Assembly (NCBI RefSeq): GCF_001696455.1 | Contig: NZ_MAUJ01000001.1 | Location: 434,001-498,000 of the forward strand | Origin: Pseudoalteromonas luteoviolacea | Lineage (GTDB): Bacteria; Pseudomonadota; Gammaproteobacteria; Enterobacterales; Alteromonadaceae | Direction: 5' to 3' | Length of the DNA: 64,000 nucleotides | Shown here: piece by piece, positions 52,374-62,375 of the stretch | Position numbering within the stretch: the stretch's first letter is position 1 | How the letters are laid out: each line of letters starts with the position of its first letter | Position numbers and translations under genes: made by a program | The notes under the pieces: generated by a model | What the model was told of the DNA's origin: nothing | Database searches by the model: none | The model's input: only the letters and a program-made list of their open reading frames with translations

Positions 52374-52619
52374 TCCTTGTTTAGTTTGTTTTTTGTACCG
52401 GTAAATAAGTTAACATAAAGTTTCATGATGTTAACGTTAAACTTTCGTGTAATACAGAGTGTATGTTTAATCATTAAAGGCGGTTTGATAATGATGCATT
52501 TTTAAGATGTCGCATTACGCGCAAAGTTTTCATCCGAGATTAAGCTAAAATTACATATAAATCTGATTTACCATGAATTTTGCGCGCTGCATTCGCCAAG
52601 CTAGATTAAGGAGGGGCAA

Positions 52620-53546
52620 GTGATTGAGAAATCTAAATTCATTGGGTGCTTTAAAGCTGTTGCCATTGGTGATGCGAGTGGCGCTATCTATGAAGGTGGG
52701 CCACTAGAGCGTGCGGCATGGTGGCTATTGGGCGTAACATCAGATGGGAAAAAAAGATATACAGACGATACGCAAATGTCGATTGATGTAGCTAAATCTT
52801 TCATTGCCAATCAAGGGATAGAGCAAGCGCATCTCGCAAGTGAGTTTGCGCAAAGCTACCATTGGACCAGAGGGTATGGGCCAAGTGCTGCCAAGTTACT
52901 AAAAGGCATACAATCAGGGAAAGATTATAAAACACTTAATAAAGCTAAGTTTAAGGACGGCTCCAAGGGCAATGGCGCGGCGATGAGAGCTTCGGTCGTG
53001 GCTATGTGCAACTTGATAGGTAAAGGTAACTTAATCGACGATATTATCAAAGTTTCTGAGATCACCCATGCACACCCAGAGGCCATCGAAGGTGCCTTCT
53101 TGATTGCGCGCGCGACTCAACTTGCCATGCGTGGCGTTGAAAGAATAGGCGTCGTTCAAACACTGTGTAACGAGAGTAAGGTACCAATATACCAGTCTAA
53201 ACTGGCGACTTGTTATCGTGCCCTCATTAGTGACAGCGTGCTCACTCAAACTGAATTAAAACTTTTGTTGGGTAATGGAATGCTGAGTGCAGACTCTGCC
53301 GTGACTGCGCTTTACTTTGCTTTTAAATATCGGCATGAACCACTTTCAAAGATGATAACACACATATGTGCATTAGGTGGAGATACAGACACCATTTGTG
53401 CAATGGCCGGGGGAATTTGGGGGGCATATAACGGTGATAACGGATTAGACGAATATGACCAAAAAATTGAAGGGCTTGAGGAGGTGAGCTCACTCGCATT
53501 ACAGATCTACGACCTATATTCTGTGAGCAAACAGGGTGCATTTTAA
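52620..53546 (+). CDS. ADP-ribosylglycohydrolase
   Basis: 308 aa. Hydrolyses ADP-ribose links to proteins or small molecules using two Mg ions. Motifs: GDASGAIYE at 17-25, YTDDTQMS with Asp49 and Asp50, the GNGAAMR loop, HAHPEAI, and GGDTDTICAMAGGIWGA near the C-terminus, supplying the metal-binding Asp residues. Start is GTG with AGGAGGGG upstream. Not a DraG partner here, as no nitrogenase genes are near. May reverse ADP-ribosylation by toxins or phage-induced enzymes, by inference. Confidence 0.9.
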   Translation: MIEKSKFIGCFKAVAIGDASGAIYEGGPLERAAWWLLGVTSDGKKRYTDDTQMSIDVAKSFIANQGIEQAHLASEFAQSYHWTRGYGPSAAKLLKGIQSGKDYKTLNKAKFKDGSKGNGAAMRASVVAMCNLIGKGNLIDDIIKVSEITHAHPEAIEGAFLIARATQLAMRGVERIGVVQTLCNESKVPIYQSKLATCYRALISDSVLTQTELKLLLGNGMLSADSAVTALYFAFKYRHEPLSKMITHICALGGDTDTICAMAGGIWGAYNGDNGLDEYDQKIEGLEEVSSLALQIYDLYSVSKQGAF

Positions 53547-53678
53547 ACATGATTATCGTCGTTAGCTACTTTTTGCTTTTTGTAATTTAGTTATGTATAT
53601 ATATACAGTTGTGGGTGGCATGGAGCCGCTTTATTAAACTATCTAATTATAAAAAACAGAAAAACTAGGGGGCAAAAA

Positions 53679-54059
53679 ATGAGAGGGAGCTGTCATTGTG
53701 GCAATGTAAAAATAGAGCTTGCGGTCAAAGTTGATTTAGTGACCAGCTGTAATTGTTCTCTATGCCATCGCTATGGCGCTATTTGGGGCTACTTTACACT
53801 CGATGAGGTAAAAGTAGAAAACATAACAGGCCGTATTGATAGTTATAAACATGGTGATGAATATCTTGATTTTCACCATTGTGCTCAATGTGGGTGTGTT
53901 ACCCATTATACGCCGAGAGAAAAAGCGCAATCAGACCGTATGGCTGTAAATTTACGCATGTTTGAAAAAAGCCTGCTCGATGATGTGGCGATTCGCTACT
54001 TTGATGGTGCGGACACTTGGGAGTTTAAAACGCAAAGTGCTGATAGGTACTTTATTTAA
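53679..54059 (+). CDS. GFA family zinc-binding protein
   Basis: 126 aa. GFA/CENP-V fold with Cys-based zinc sites: GSCHCGNV (residues 4-8), SCNCSLC and HHCAQCGCVTHY. The family is annotated as glutathione-dependent formaldehyde-activating enzyme, but most members have no proven activity. Single gene, cytoplasmic. Confidence 0.9.
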   Translation: MRGSCHCGNVKIELAVKVDLVTSCNCSLCHRYGAIWGYFTLDEVKVENITGRIDSYKHGDEYLDFHHCAQCGCVTHYTPREKAQSDRMAVNLRMFEKSLLDDVAIRYFDGADTWEFKTQSADRYFI

Positions 54060-54146
54060 CTTTGAACTAAACGTGATAAATAGCCCCAATCACTTGAGGC
54101 TATTGGACTAGCTATGCGTGCGTGGATTTAACACGCGCTCCTGGGG

Positions 54147-56954
54147 TTAAAAATCGTAATCTATACCGATGTAACCTGAGCGACCAAGGATTGACCAGCC
54201 GTTGTATGCTCCACGGCTTGTGGTCCAGTGATCGCCACCGTTGTTGTCGGTCACATTATTGATACCAATATATACAGAGGCATTGTCAGTTAATTGGTAG
54301 TCTGCACGTAGGTTATGGATACGTGAGTGAGATGGCGTATCTGAGTCTCGGTAACCGATATCATCATCATCCTCAAATCGACCAGACATTTTAAACTTGA
54401 ACGTCCAGCTCAGTGTGAGGTCATCTAATTGATATTTAGTTACTAAGCTTGAAGCCCACTTGGGTGTGCCAAGCTCACCTAATTCATTGTTCGTTTCATC
54501 TAGGCCTGTTGCAAAGTTGCGAGTTGTCTCTGAGTCTTCTAGTAAGCGAGAAGCTTTAAAATCGAACGAAAGCGCATCCCATGTGTAATAAGCTTCAAGG
54601 TCAACACCTCTAACGCGACCAGAGTCAAAGTTTAAGCTCAATGGTTTAACGTATTCTACATCACCATTGTCTTGACGAAATGCCAAGTCGCAGAACATAT
54701 TGTCGACTGAGTTTTGAGACAAATCTACGCAGTTCTTAAGAATGTCGCTTCCTCTAAACTCTGAGATCTTATCTTTTAACTTAATGTCAAAGTAGTCGAT
54801 TGAAATCGTTAAATCTTCTACTAGCTTTGACGGTGTTAAAACTAAACCAACAGTGAGTGTATCTGCTTTTTCTTGTTTTAAATCAGGGTTACCTGAACTC
54901 CTTGATTGGCCTCGCTGAGTTTTAATATTTGATGTCCAACCCGGCTCGATACCCAATAGCGCACAGTTTGCCTTACGGCGACCATCAGACGGACCACCAT
55001 CGATTTCGTCTGCATCACAAGGGTCGGTCATGGTTGAGTAACCAATTGATTCACTTCTAAATTGCTCATACAACTGAGGCGCTCTAACTGCTTGAGAGTA
55101 AATAGAACGTAGGCGAACTTGGTCATTGATCATCCAGTTTACGGCGAGCTTGCTACTTTCAAATAAGCTATCGTTGGTGGAGTAATCCGCGATGCGATAT
55201 GCTGCTTCAACATCCAATTGATCTACAAATGGTAAATCACTTAACACTGGGATCAATACTTCAACATATGCTTCTTTAATATTACGGCTTGCATCCAAGA
55301 TCTGCATCGTAGACGAAAGATTACCTGAGGCCCAAAGTTCATGTGGGTCAAAATAAATGCTCTCATATCTTGCTTCGACACCAGTACTCATTTGCATAGT
55401 ACCGGCAGGGAGCTCATATAAGTCGCCTGACAAGTTCGCGGTGAATGAGTGATTTACGGTGTCAGTAGTTGAGGTGAAGGAATCAATTACATAATCCATA
55501 AACGCTTCTGAAGATCGCTCAAATGGTGAGAAGGTCGGGCAGTTGCCAGCTTCTACACATTCTCCAGCCACTTGCATGTTACTTGTAAAGCGGTCTTGGC
55601 GCATTTCAGTATGTCTGTCTAGCGACGCCATTGATTTACCTGTAACAAAGTTCACATCCCAGAACCAGTCATCGGCATAAACACCAGAGAAGGTCAAAGA
55701 AGATGAAAAATAATCTCTCGTATTAGTGTGCTTACGTCCACCGCGCTCGTAAAAAGTGTGATGGAAGCCAATCCAGTCTTCATCGTCAAAATTATCGGTA
55801 ATTGAAGCAGGTGTATCAAAAAGCGCTTTTACCTCTTTAACTTGCATCCAAGCACGCTTAAATGGAGGATCGATCACGTTATTCGATTTTGTGCGTGCGA
55901 GTGTTACGTCAAAGCCCACATCAAAGCTGTCGAATTGATAGTTTAATGAAGTGAAGAGGTTAATGCGCTCAAACGGGTCTTCAATGTGACCCCAAGCTGT
56001 GCCTTCGTAGCCTTTATCGGCGTCGACCAACCAGCCGTCGTACATATCTCTATAGCGTGCGCGAAGTGCGACCTCCTGTGAGGCCTCATCAAAATCATAC
56101 CAGTCATAGCCTCCATCTTCATTGTTGTAGACTGAGAAAATAGTTTGAGGTACACCCCAAGGGATAGGTGACACATTGGTCTTCCAGATTTTATCCGGCT
56201 GACCTTCACCTTTATTTGGGTTCGTTACGGAGCGCTGGTAGTTATATGACTTTTCACGATTATTTTGTGTGAGAGCTGACTCTGATAAGTAGTCAAATGC
56301 AACGGTTATATTGCCATCATCGTTAAAAGAAAAGCCATGAGTAAAGTTAAAACTTCTGGTGCTGTGTCCGCCTTCTTGGGTACCTGAGAAGTGCGCATTG
56401 GCTTGTGTGCCTTCGAAGTCTTTTTTCAGGATAAAGTTAACAACACCGGCGATTGCATCAGAGCCATAAATTGCCGACGCACCGCCCGTCATTACTTCAA
56501 CACGTTCAATTAATGATGCCGGAATCGTACCCACATCGGCAAACATACCTTGATAGTCGGTTGCGACGAGGGCTGGGCGTTTGCCATTAATGAGAACTAG
56601 GGTTCTTTCTTCACCCATATTGCGTAAATCAAGAATATTAAGGCCCGAGTTACCGAAAGAGTAGTTGCCGGATGCGGAATCGAAGCCATCTGCAAACTGA
56701 GGCATTCCCGTTAGTATGTCGTTAACATTGTTTGCACCCGTAATTTTTATGTCTTCTGCTGAAATTACAACAGTAGGTGATGGTGCCTCAAAACTAGCAC
56801 GCATTATACGAGATCCCGTTACGGTGATGCGCTCTGGTGCTTCTGCCTGATCTTCGTCATTCGCATGTGCGATAGATGTGATGCTTGCTGAAGCGATTGC
56901 TAGAGCTAGTAAGCTCCGATTGAAATTGCGCTTCGTATGTATATTGATGCTCAT
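54147..56954 (-). CDS. TonB-dependent outer-membrane receptor
   Basis: 935 aa. Signal peptide about 1-31, TonB-box-like ERITVTGSRI, plug domain (about 45-165, with IERVEVMTGGASAIYGSDAIAGVVNFILKK) and a 22-strand barrel ending in GYIGIDYDF with terminal Phe. The RITVTGSRI start and the long barrel resemble carbohydrate/oligomer receptors of Alteromonadales rather than siderophore receptors; four or more Cys occur in extracellular loops. Cargo unknown. Single gene with its own 600-bp upstream region. Confidence 0.93.
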   Translation of the reverse strand: MSINIHTKRNFNRSLLALAIASASITSIAHANDEDQAEAPERITVTGSRIMRASFEAPSPTVVISAEDIKITGANNVNDILTGMPQFADGFDSASGNYSFGNSGLNILDLRNMGEERTLVLINGKRPALVATDYQGMFADVGTIPASLIERVEVMTGGASAIYGSDAIAGVVNFILKKDFEGTQANAHFSGTQEGGHSTRSFNFTHGFSFNDDGNITVAFDYLSESALTQNNREKSYNYQRSVTNPNKGEGQPDKIWKTNVSPIPWGVPQTIFSVYNNEDGGYDWYDFDEASQEVALRARYRDMYDGWLVDADKGYEGTAWGHIEDPFERINLFTSLNYQFDSFDVGFDVTLARTKSNNVIDPPFKRAWMQVKEVKALFDTPASITDNFDDEDWIGFHHTFYERGGRKHTNTRDYFSSSLTFSGVYADDWFWDVNFVTGKSMASLDRHTEMRQDRFTSNMQVAGECVEAGNCPTFSPFERSSEAFMDYVIDSFTSTTDTVNHSFTANLSGDLYELPAGTMQMSTGVEARYESIYFDPHELWASGNLSSTMQILDASRNIKEAYVEVLIPVLSDLPFVDQLDVEAAYRIADYSTNDSLFESSKLAVNWMINDQVRLRSIYSQAVRAPQLYEQFRSESIGYSTMTDPCDADEIDGGPSDGRRKANCALLGIEPGWTSNIKTQRGQSRSSGNPDLKQEKADTLTVGLVLTPSKLVEDLTISIDYFDIKLKDKISEFRGSDILKNCVDLSQNSVDNMFCDLAFRQDNGDVEYVKPLSLNFDSGRVRGVDLEAYYTWDALSFDFKASRLLEDSETTRNFATGLDETNNELGELGTPKWASSLVTKYQLDDLTLSWTFKFKMSGRFEDDDDIGYRDSDTPSHSRIHNLRADYQLTDNASVYIGINNVTDNNGGDHWTTSRGAYNGWSILGRSGYIGIDYDF

Positions 56955-57558
56955 GGTATTCCCCTCTTTACCACAGAATTATTATTGTATTTCTGTATCA
57001 CCCAGTGTGTATGCAAAATAGTTTCTGATAGTTCCTAGTAGAATGTTTTTGCATAAAGAGCTGATAAATATGTGCTCTAATCATGATGTGATAATTGTAT
57101 ACAATATACATTAAATTTAATTAGGCAAGAGGTAATATTGCAGCTATGAGAATTTTTTGTTGCTTAAAGTGCAACTAATGATGGAATTTTGAGCGCTTAA
57201 CTAATGGTGAGTTAAATCATATGGTAGAAAAGTGAGAGTTCAGGAGATACTGTTGTAAATAAATCAATATCTTTAGGTCTGAAGGGTGAGTAATTAAATA
57301 TTTCATATCAATTGTGTTTATTTTTAGATCTTTAAATTAACAATTCGTGCTGATTCATGGGTTATTGTCCTGATAATTGCATTTAAAAATTTGTCTAAAT
57401 ATTTGCAACAGAATATTAAGAGCCATTTGGGTAAAAGCATTTGTTGTAATTCGAATAAGGCGCGCACCAAAGCACTATGTATTTTCAAAAGATGGGAAAT
57501 GTGATAAAAATTTACACTGGAATCAGGTATCTAGAAAGATTAGTAAGGAAAACTAATT
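56955..57558. other. AT-rich intergenic region
   Basis: About 600 bp between divergent TonB receptor and protease genes. No ORF, tRNA or repeat was recognised. It should contain both promoters. Confidence 0.5.
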
Positions 57559-58401
57559 ATGTTGAAGTCGTTAGTTGCCATTTTGTTCATGTGCAGTTTG
57601 TCAGCATCTGCCATCGTCATTCGACATGATGTTGACCCTGAGCTTTATTTAGCTGAAAAAACGGATTTTTTGCCATTGGCGACATTTTATTTCGACGGTG
57701 CTCATGGGACCTTGATAGATCCCAAGTGGATTGTCACCGCCGCCCATGCAACATTTTGCATACACCCCAATCGTTTTGTGCATATCGGCACTAAGCTACA
57801 TAAAGTAAAGCGAATCTACATACATGAAGCGTATAAACCAGGCCATAGTCACGATATCGCGCTCATCGAATTGGTAAAGCCCGTAGCAGGTGTTTTACCA
57901 GCAAGTCGTTATCTAATGTCTGATGAACAAGATAAAGGCCTGTGGTTTATTGGCATAGGAGGTACAGGGAATGGCAAAACAGGGCAAACCATAGATAGCT
58001 ACCAGAATAAACAAACGTTGAGGAAGGCACAAAACACAGTGTCTGAAGCATTTGGTCCATTACTAAAGTTTAAATTTGACGAGGGTGCAAGTGCGTTACC
58101 GTTAGAAGGGGTATCGGGTGGTGGAGACAGCGGCGGACCTGCTTATTATGAAAGCTCAACTGGGCCGAGCCTCTTTGGGATAAGCTCAAGGTTCGAAGGC
58201 TCGGGAATTGGAAAGTATGGCATCACAGAGATATACACTCGAGTTTCTTATTTTAACACTTGGATAGATAATGTGATGCGTCATCAAGACAGTGCGCCTA
58301 AGATACTGAAAAGTCTACCAGCATCTCATTTACCTGCTGGTCTAAATCAAAGTAACTTATCAGAGGTATGTACGCAAATTGGTTTATCTCCACAAAAGTA
58401 A
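57559..58401 (+). CDS. Secreted trypsin-like serine protease
   Basis: 280 aa. Signal peptide (about 1-18), then the S1 fold with the full triad: His63 in VTAAHATFC, Asp99 in HDIALIEL and Ser191 in GGGDSGGPAY. No activation propeptide of the usual chymotrypsin form is clear. The stop is followed 20 nt later by a small membrane gene. It is exported and probably degrades extracellular protein. Confidence 0.93.
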   Translation: MLKSLVAILFMCSLSASAIVIRHDVDPELYLAEKTDFLPLATFYFDGAHGTLIDPKWIVTAAHATFCIHPNRFVHIGTKLHKVKRIYIHEAYKPGHSHDIALIELVKPVAGVLPASRYLMSDEQDKGLWFIGIGGTGNGKTGQTIDSYQNKQTLRKAQNTVSEAFGPLLKFKFDEGASALPLEGVSGGGDSGGPAYYESSTGPSLFGISSRFEGSGIGKYGITEIYTRVSYFNTWIDNVMRHQDSAPKILKSLPASHLPAGLNQSNLSEVCTQIGLSPQK

Positions 58402-58421
58402 TTAATAAGAAAAGGAACTTG

Positions 58422-58817
58422 ATGAATATATGGATCTTCAGCGCGGGTGTATTGGCTTTTTTAACCACTGTCGTACATATCTTTGCGGGTCAAATTGACA
58501 CAGTCAGACCATTCTTAAGCTCTAATTTGGCAGACGTGCCCAAAGCGACACTTTTGGCGTGCTGGCATATGGTGTCAATAGTGCTGTTATTCAGCGCGGT
58601 CATATTGAGCTTGGTCGGCTGGTATGCAACCGCCCAATACTACGAAACCGTCTTTTTTATCGGTGTGCTATATGTATTATTTGCCAGCGTTTTTGCTTTT
58701 GTGGGCGGATACTTTTTCAAATCAAAAGCATTGTTGAAGTTGCCTCAGTGGTGTTTACTGCTTCCTATTGGAGTACTCGCCATTTGTGGAAGCCAATCAG
58801 CTCTATTCACGGTATAA
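58422..58817 (+). CDS. Small four-helix integral membrane protein
   Basis: 131 aa from ATG 58422 (AAGGAA upstream), in place of an earlier in-frame start that overlaps the protease gene. Four hydrophobic helices; conserved-looking HIFAGQIDTVRPF and CWHMVSIVLLFSAV segments. Not recognised. Follows the serine protease gene on the same strand. Confidence 0.72.
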   Translation: MNIWIFSAGVLAFLTTVVHIFAGQIDTVRPFLSSNLADVPKATLLACWHMVSIVLLFSAVILSLVGWYATAQYYETVFFIGVLYVLFASVFAFVGGYFFKSKALLKLPQWCLLLPIGVLAICGSQSALFTV

Positions 58818-59110
58818 GGCAATTTGAAAGATTATAATTTGATTAATTTATATGCTGTTCTTGTTATTTTAGGGACTGCTCTACGTTTTAGGTTTGAGGG
58901 TAATTAGGGCGGTTGTATTATTTACCTTAAAAGGGGTCAGATGACGTTCATTTTTGATAGGATAGTATGCGACAATAATATTAGCCTGTTATGTCCCCTT
59001 TGAATTCAATTTTTTCATAGAGCACAAAGTCAAGTGTTCAAATTAAGGGACTTTAAAACATTCAAACGTTATTCGCTTGGGTGTTTTGAGCAATAAAATA
59101 AGGGAAGATT

Positions 59111-60166
59111 ATGAATCTTATTTCCGCGATGATACTCACTGCGGCATCATCTCAAGTTGGCAACGCGCTAGACATTGAGACCAATGACTTTTTACGGGAA
59201 ACTATTACTAATGCGGTACCTATTGAAAGGCCGCCTGCCACCTTTCCGCGTAAGGCTGCCGAACGAGGTCAAGAGGGGTGGGTGCAACTCAGTTACGTGG
59301 TCAATGAAAAAGGAGAAGTGGAGTCTGCTGTCGTTGAAAAGTCATCTGGGATCACTTCTTTTGAAAAAGCAGCATTAAAAGCGGTTAAAAAGTGGCAGTT
59401 TGAGCCAGCCGTGCAAAATGGTAAGCCAATCAAACAATGTAAAAGCCAAGTCCAAATGGACTTTAAACTGCACAATGCGCAAAAAGGCGTATCTCGGCGG
59501 TTTTTGAGTCGTTACAAATCTTTGGTCGCCAAAATTGAGAGTAATGACCTTGAAGGGGTACCTGAAAAGATCGAAGAGTTAAGGGAGATGAACTTAGGTA
59601 ACTTCACTGAAGACAGTTACTTCTGGGCAGTCATTTCTAGATATCACCTTAAGACGGGTAATGAACTTGAAGAACTCAATGCGCTAGAGAATCTAGTCCG
59701 ACGAGGAAAAAATTACCTACAAGATGATATGTATTCTGCGTCGGTGGCCCGTGCGACACTGCTCAATTTAAAGCATAACAAGCTTAAAAATGCCATGCGA
59801 ACCTTTGATACACTGACTGAAATAAAGGGCGCAGAAGATATAACGAAAAAGATAGCGCCTTATATCGATCAAGTACATGCATTTATCGACGATGATAGTA
59901 AGCAGATATGGGTAAAAGGCGAAATTTCAGAACAGGCTTTGTGGCACCATGAGTTAGTGCGAAGCGCTTTTACGATTACCAACATTGAAGGTGACCTAAC
60001 GTCTTTAGAAGTCAGGTGTTTAAACCAATTCTCTGTATATGACGTTCAGCCGGGACTACAGTGGAACATTCCTGCGGGATGGCGCGGTTGCCAAGTGTAT
60101 GTGCACGGTAGTGAAGGGGCTTCATTTAATTTAGTCGAAACTGCGCTGGCAAAGAAAAAAGCCTAA
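59111..60166 (+). CDS. Secreted protein with a TonB C-terminal-like domain and helical repeat region
   Basis: 351 aa with AGGGAAG upstream. After a short hydrophobic N-terminus, a TonB_C domain (about 30-120): IERPPATFPRKAAERGQEGWV, LSYVVNEKGEVESAVVEKSSG and FEKAALKAVKKWQFEPAVQNG. The proline-rich spacer and long anchor helix of true TonB are missing and the rest is TPR-like helices. It likely is not the energy transducer of the nearby receptor but a periplasmic relative. Confidence 0.8.
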   Translation: MNLISAMILTAASSQVGNALDIETNDFLRETITNAVPIERPPATFPRKAAERGQEGWVQLSYVVNEKGEVESAVVEKSSGITSFEKAALKAVKKWQFEPAVQNGKPIKQCKSQVQMDFKLHNAQKGVSRRFLSRYKSLVAKIESNDLEGVPEKIEELREMNLGNFTEDSYFWAVISRYHLKTGNELEELNALENLVRRGKNYLQDDMYSASVARATLLNLKHNKLKNAMRTFDTLTEIKGAEDITKKIAPYIDQVHAFIDDDSKQIWVKGEISEQALWHHELVRSAFTITNIEGDLTSLEVRCLNQFSVYDVQPGLQWNIPAGWRGCQVYVHGSEGASFNLVETALAKKKA

Positions 60167-60177
60167 TACATCAGATA

Positions 60178-60255
60178 TTGCGGAGTACTCACTCTGTTTG
60201 ACTGAGTGTGCCGCAAATAGCCTCGCGCATAATCATGCGCGTGTGTTTTCGATTA
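60178..60255 (+). terminator. Two hairpins after the TonB_C-like gene
   Basis: First stem TTGCGG...CCGCAA with an inner CTCACTC/GAGTG pairing at 60178-60216; second stem CGCGCAT / ATGCGCG at 60224-60241, followed by TGTGTTTTC. They probably form tandem terminators. Confidence 0.5.
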
Positions 60256-60349
60256 AATGCCCCAGCAAATATTAAAACAGCAATCTAGGACACTTTTTAT
60301 AAAGCAAAATTGGTGATACTTCGGCTCATGCGGTATTTCGGAGTCAGAT

Positions 60350-61237
60350 ATGTACACTCAACACTCAATTTCACTGTGGTCTATTGTGAAATTAAGCCCT
60401 TTTAAAATTGCCATTACTTGGTCAATGGTTGTTTTAGAAAATATTCTTCTTATTTTGTTACCCCTCTTTATTGGTTACGCGATTGACGGCGTACTAGCAA
60501 GTAATACAACCCCACTATTTTGGTTTGCTGCCGCGTTGTTTGGTTTAGTCGTGGTCAGTGTTTTACGCCGCTTTTACGATACGCGTGTATATGGTGGTAT
60601 TCGGGTCAAACTCGCTGAGCGGGTCGCTCACAATTTAAGAGGGGCGGATGTATCTTCTAAAAGCGCAAGACTTACAATGTCTAGGGAGCTGGTGGATTTT
60701 CTTGAAAATGACTTGCCAGCACTTATGACGGCAGCTATTCAACTTGTTTCAATCGTGATTATTTTAGCTACTTTCCACACTTACTTTGCGTTGAGTGTGT
60801 TGTTAGCAAGCTGCGGCATGTTGATGGTATACGCTTGCTGCCACAATACTTTTAAACGTTTGAATGGCAAATTGAATGACCAGACCGAACAGCAGGTAAA
60901 GGTGCTGAGCGGTAAACCTTTCGCAGCTATCAGCGCGCATTTAGAAAAATTGAAAAAACATGAAATCGCGCTGTCAGATACCGAAGCCCTTGTATATGGC
61001 TTTATCTTCGCCCTGTTGTTTTTGTCTGTTCTGAGCAATCTCTGGTTGGTGAATGTGTTGCCTAGCCCAAGTACTGGCGAGGTATTTTCGATATTAACTT
61101 ACTCTCTTGAATTTGTAGATACGGCAATTATGTTGCCAGTGACACTGCAAATTCTATCTCGACTTAGTGAGATCACTCAACGGTTAAACCGTGACGACGA
61201 AACACAATTAACTAAGGAAAGCAGTTATGAAGTTTAA
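60350..61237 (+). CDS. ABC-exporter-type six-helix membrane domain without an ATPase
   Basis: 295 aa with six membrane helices and the ABC-transporter exporter fold (ILLPLFIGYAIDGVL, RRFYDTRVYGGIRVKLAERV, LVDFLENDLPALMTAAIQLV). It ends where the nucleotide-binding domain would begin; no Walker motif is present. It overlaps the RND adaptor gene by 11 nt, so it is part of the efflux operon. It may be a specialised domain acting without ATP hydrolysis or with an ATPase encoded elsewhere. Confidence 0.82.
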   Translation: MYTQHSISLWSIVKLSPFKIAITWSMVVLENILLILLPLFIGYAIDGVLASNTTPLFWFAAALFGLVVVSVLRRFYDTRVYGGIRVKLAERVAHNLRGADVSSKSARLTMSRELVDFLENDLPALMTAAIQLVSIVIILATFHTYFALSVLLASCGMLMVYACCHNTFKRLNGKLNDQTEQQVKVLSGKPFAAISAHLEKLKKHEIALSDTEALVYGFIFALLFLSVLSNLWLVNVLPSPSTGEVFSILTYSLEFVDTAIMLPVTLQILSRLSEITQRLNRDDETQLTKESSYEV

Positions 61238-62375
61238 AAATATATTGGCAATTGGGGCGGGAATGTTTGCGATTTTCATAGCGCTGGTAATTGTGGATGA
61301 GCTGGCAGTTGCAGAGCAAGTGCAGCAGATCAACGAACCTACTGAACAACCTGTATCTGTGGTGGTTGTGCATGCTGAGCAACATGCGCCAACCGTGAGC
61401 CTGTTAGGCAATACGCGGGCACGCCATGTAACCCAGTTGAGAGTATCTAGTAATGGTCAGCTCGGTTGGTTAGATGCGGCCATTGAACCTGGGATGCTAG
61501 TACCACAGGCGACACCATTGGCACGACTTGATATGACGCACCTTGCATCGGAATTGGCTCAAGCACAAAGTCGAGTTCGTCATGCCGAGCTTACGCTTGA
61601 GCAGCAGCGCCATGAACAGTCAGTGGCTGTGCGTATGCTATCTGAGAATAACCAAAGCCGGTATGCTAGAAGAGAGCCCCAAGTTGCGGCAGCCGAAGCC
61701 GATTTAGCGCAAGCTAAACTTGCGCTAGAGAGCACCAGCAAGCGAGTACAAGAAGCGCAAATTGTCGCGCCATTTGATGCGGTGATCCTGTCCAGAGCCG
61801 TCAGCCCGGGCGATTGGTTAAGCGCTGGAGAAGCGTTATTTGAAATCGCGAGTAGCGCAAGTATGGATGTTGTAATGCCGGTATCTGAGCCTGTTTGGCG
61901 CAAAATGCTGCCACAGCTTCAGTCACAGCAGCTTACAATACAAGTGGTTGATAGAGCGGGTACAAGTTGGCCTGCCGAAATTAGGTATATTGCGCCCAAT
62001 GTAGACCTCAATACTCGTCAACGACAAGTTGTATTAAAAATCGATAACCCATATAGCTCAGTGGTTTCACTCATGCCAAATCAGCCTGTTCAAGTGACAA
62101 TCCAGCTTGCCGCTGAGCCTCATGCATTTAAAGTCCCTCAAAGTGCGATCACTCGAGATGGCATGATTTGGGTCGTCCTTGAGGACAATACTTTGCAAAA
62201 AGAGCCTGTAGAGGTCTTGTCTAAAACGCATAAGTACGCATTTGTCCGTTTTAGCTCAGTCTCAAAAACAAGCCAAAAAGTCGTGTCATACCCATTGTTA
62301 ACAATGCTGACTGGCAACAAAGTTGCGCCTGTTTCACCTCAAGTGAAATTGGCGAGTAAGGAGGTGAGTCAATGA
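61227..62375 (+). CDS. RND efflux periplasmic adaptor
   Basis: 382 aa membrane-fusion protein. N-terminal signal anchor, then a lipoyl-like region (GQLGWLDAAIEPGMLVPQATPLARLD), a coiled-coil hairpin (LASELAQAQSRVRHAELTL), and beta-barrel and membrane-proximal domains. Connects the RND permease to an outer-membrane channel. Start lies within the end of the ABC-type gene with AAGGAAAG upstream; its TGA overlaps the permease ATG. Confidence 0.92.
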   Translation: MKFKNILAIGAGMFAIFIALVIVDELAVAEQVQQINEPTEQPVSVVVVHAEQHAPTVSLLGNTRARHVTQLRVSSNGQLGWLDAAIEPGMLVPQATPLARLDMTHLASELAQAQSRVRHAELTLEQQRHEQSVAVRMLSENNQSRYARREPQVAAAEADLAQAKLALESTSKRVQEAQIVAPFDAVILSRAVSPGDWLSAGEALFEIASSASMDVVMPVSEPVWRKMLPQLQSQQLTIQVVDRAGTSWPAEIRYIAPNVDLNTRQRQVVLKIDNPYSSVVSLMPNQPVQVTIQLAAEPHAFKVPQSAITRDGMIWVVLEDNTLQKEPVEVLSKTHKYAFVRFSSVSKTSQKVVSYPLLTMLTGNKVAPVSPQVKLASKEVSQ

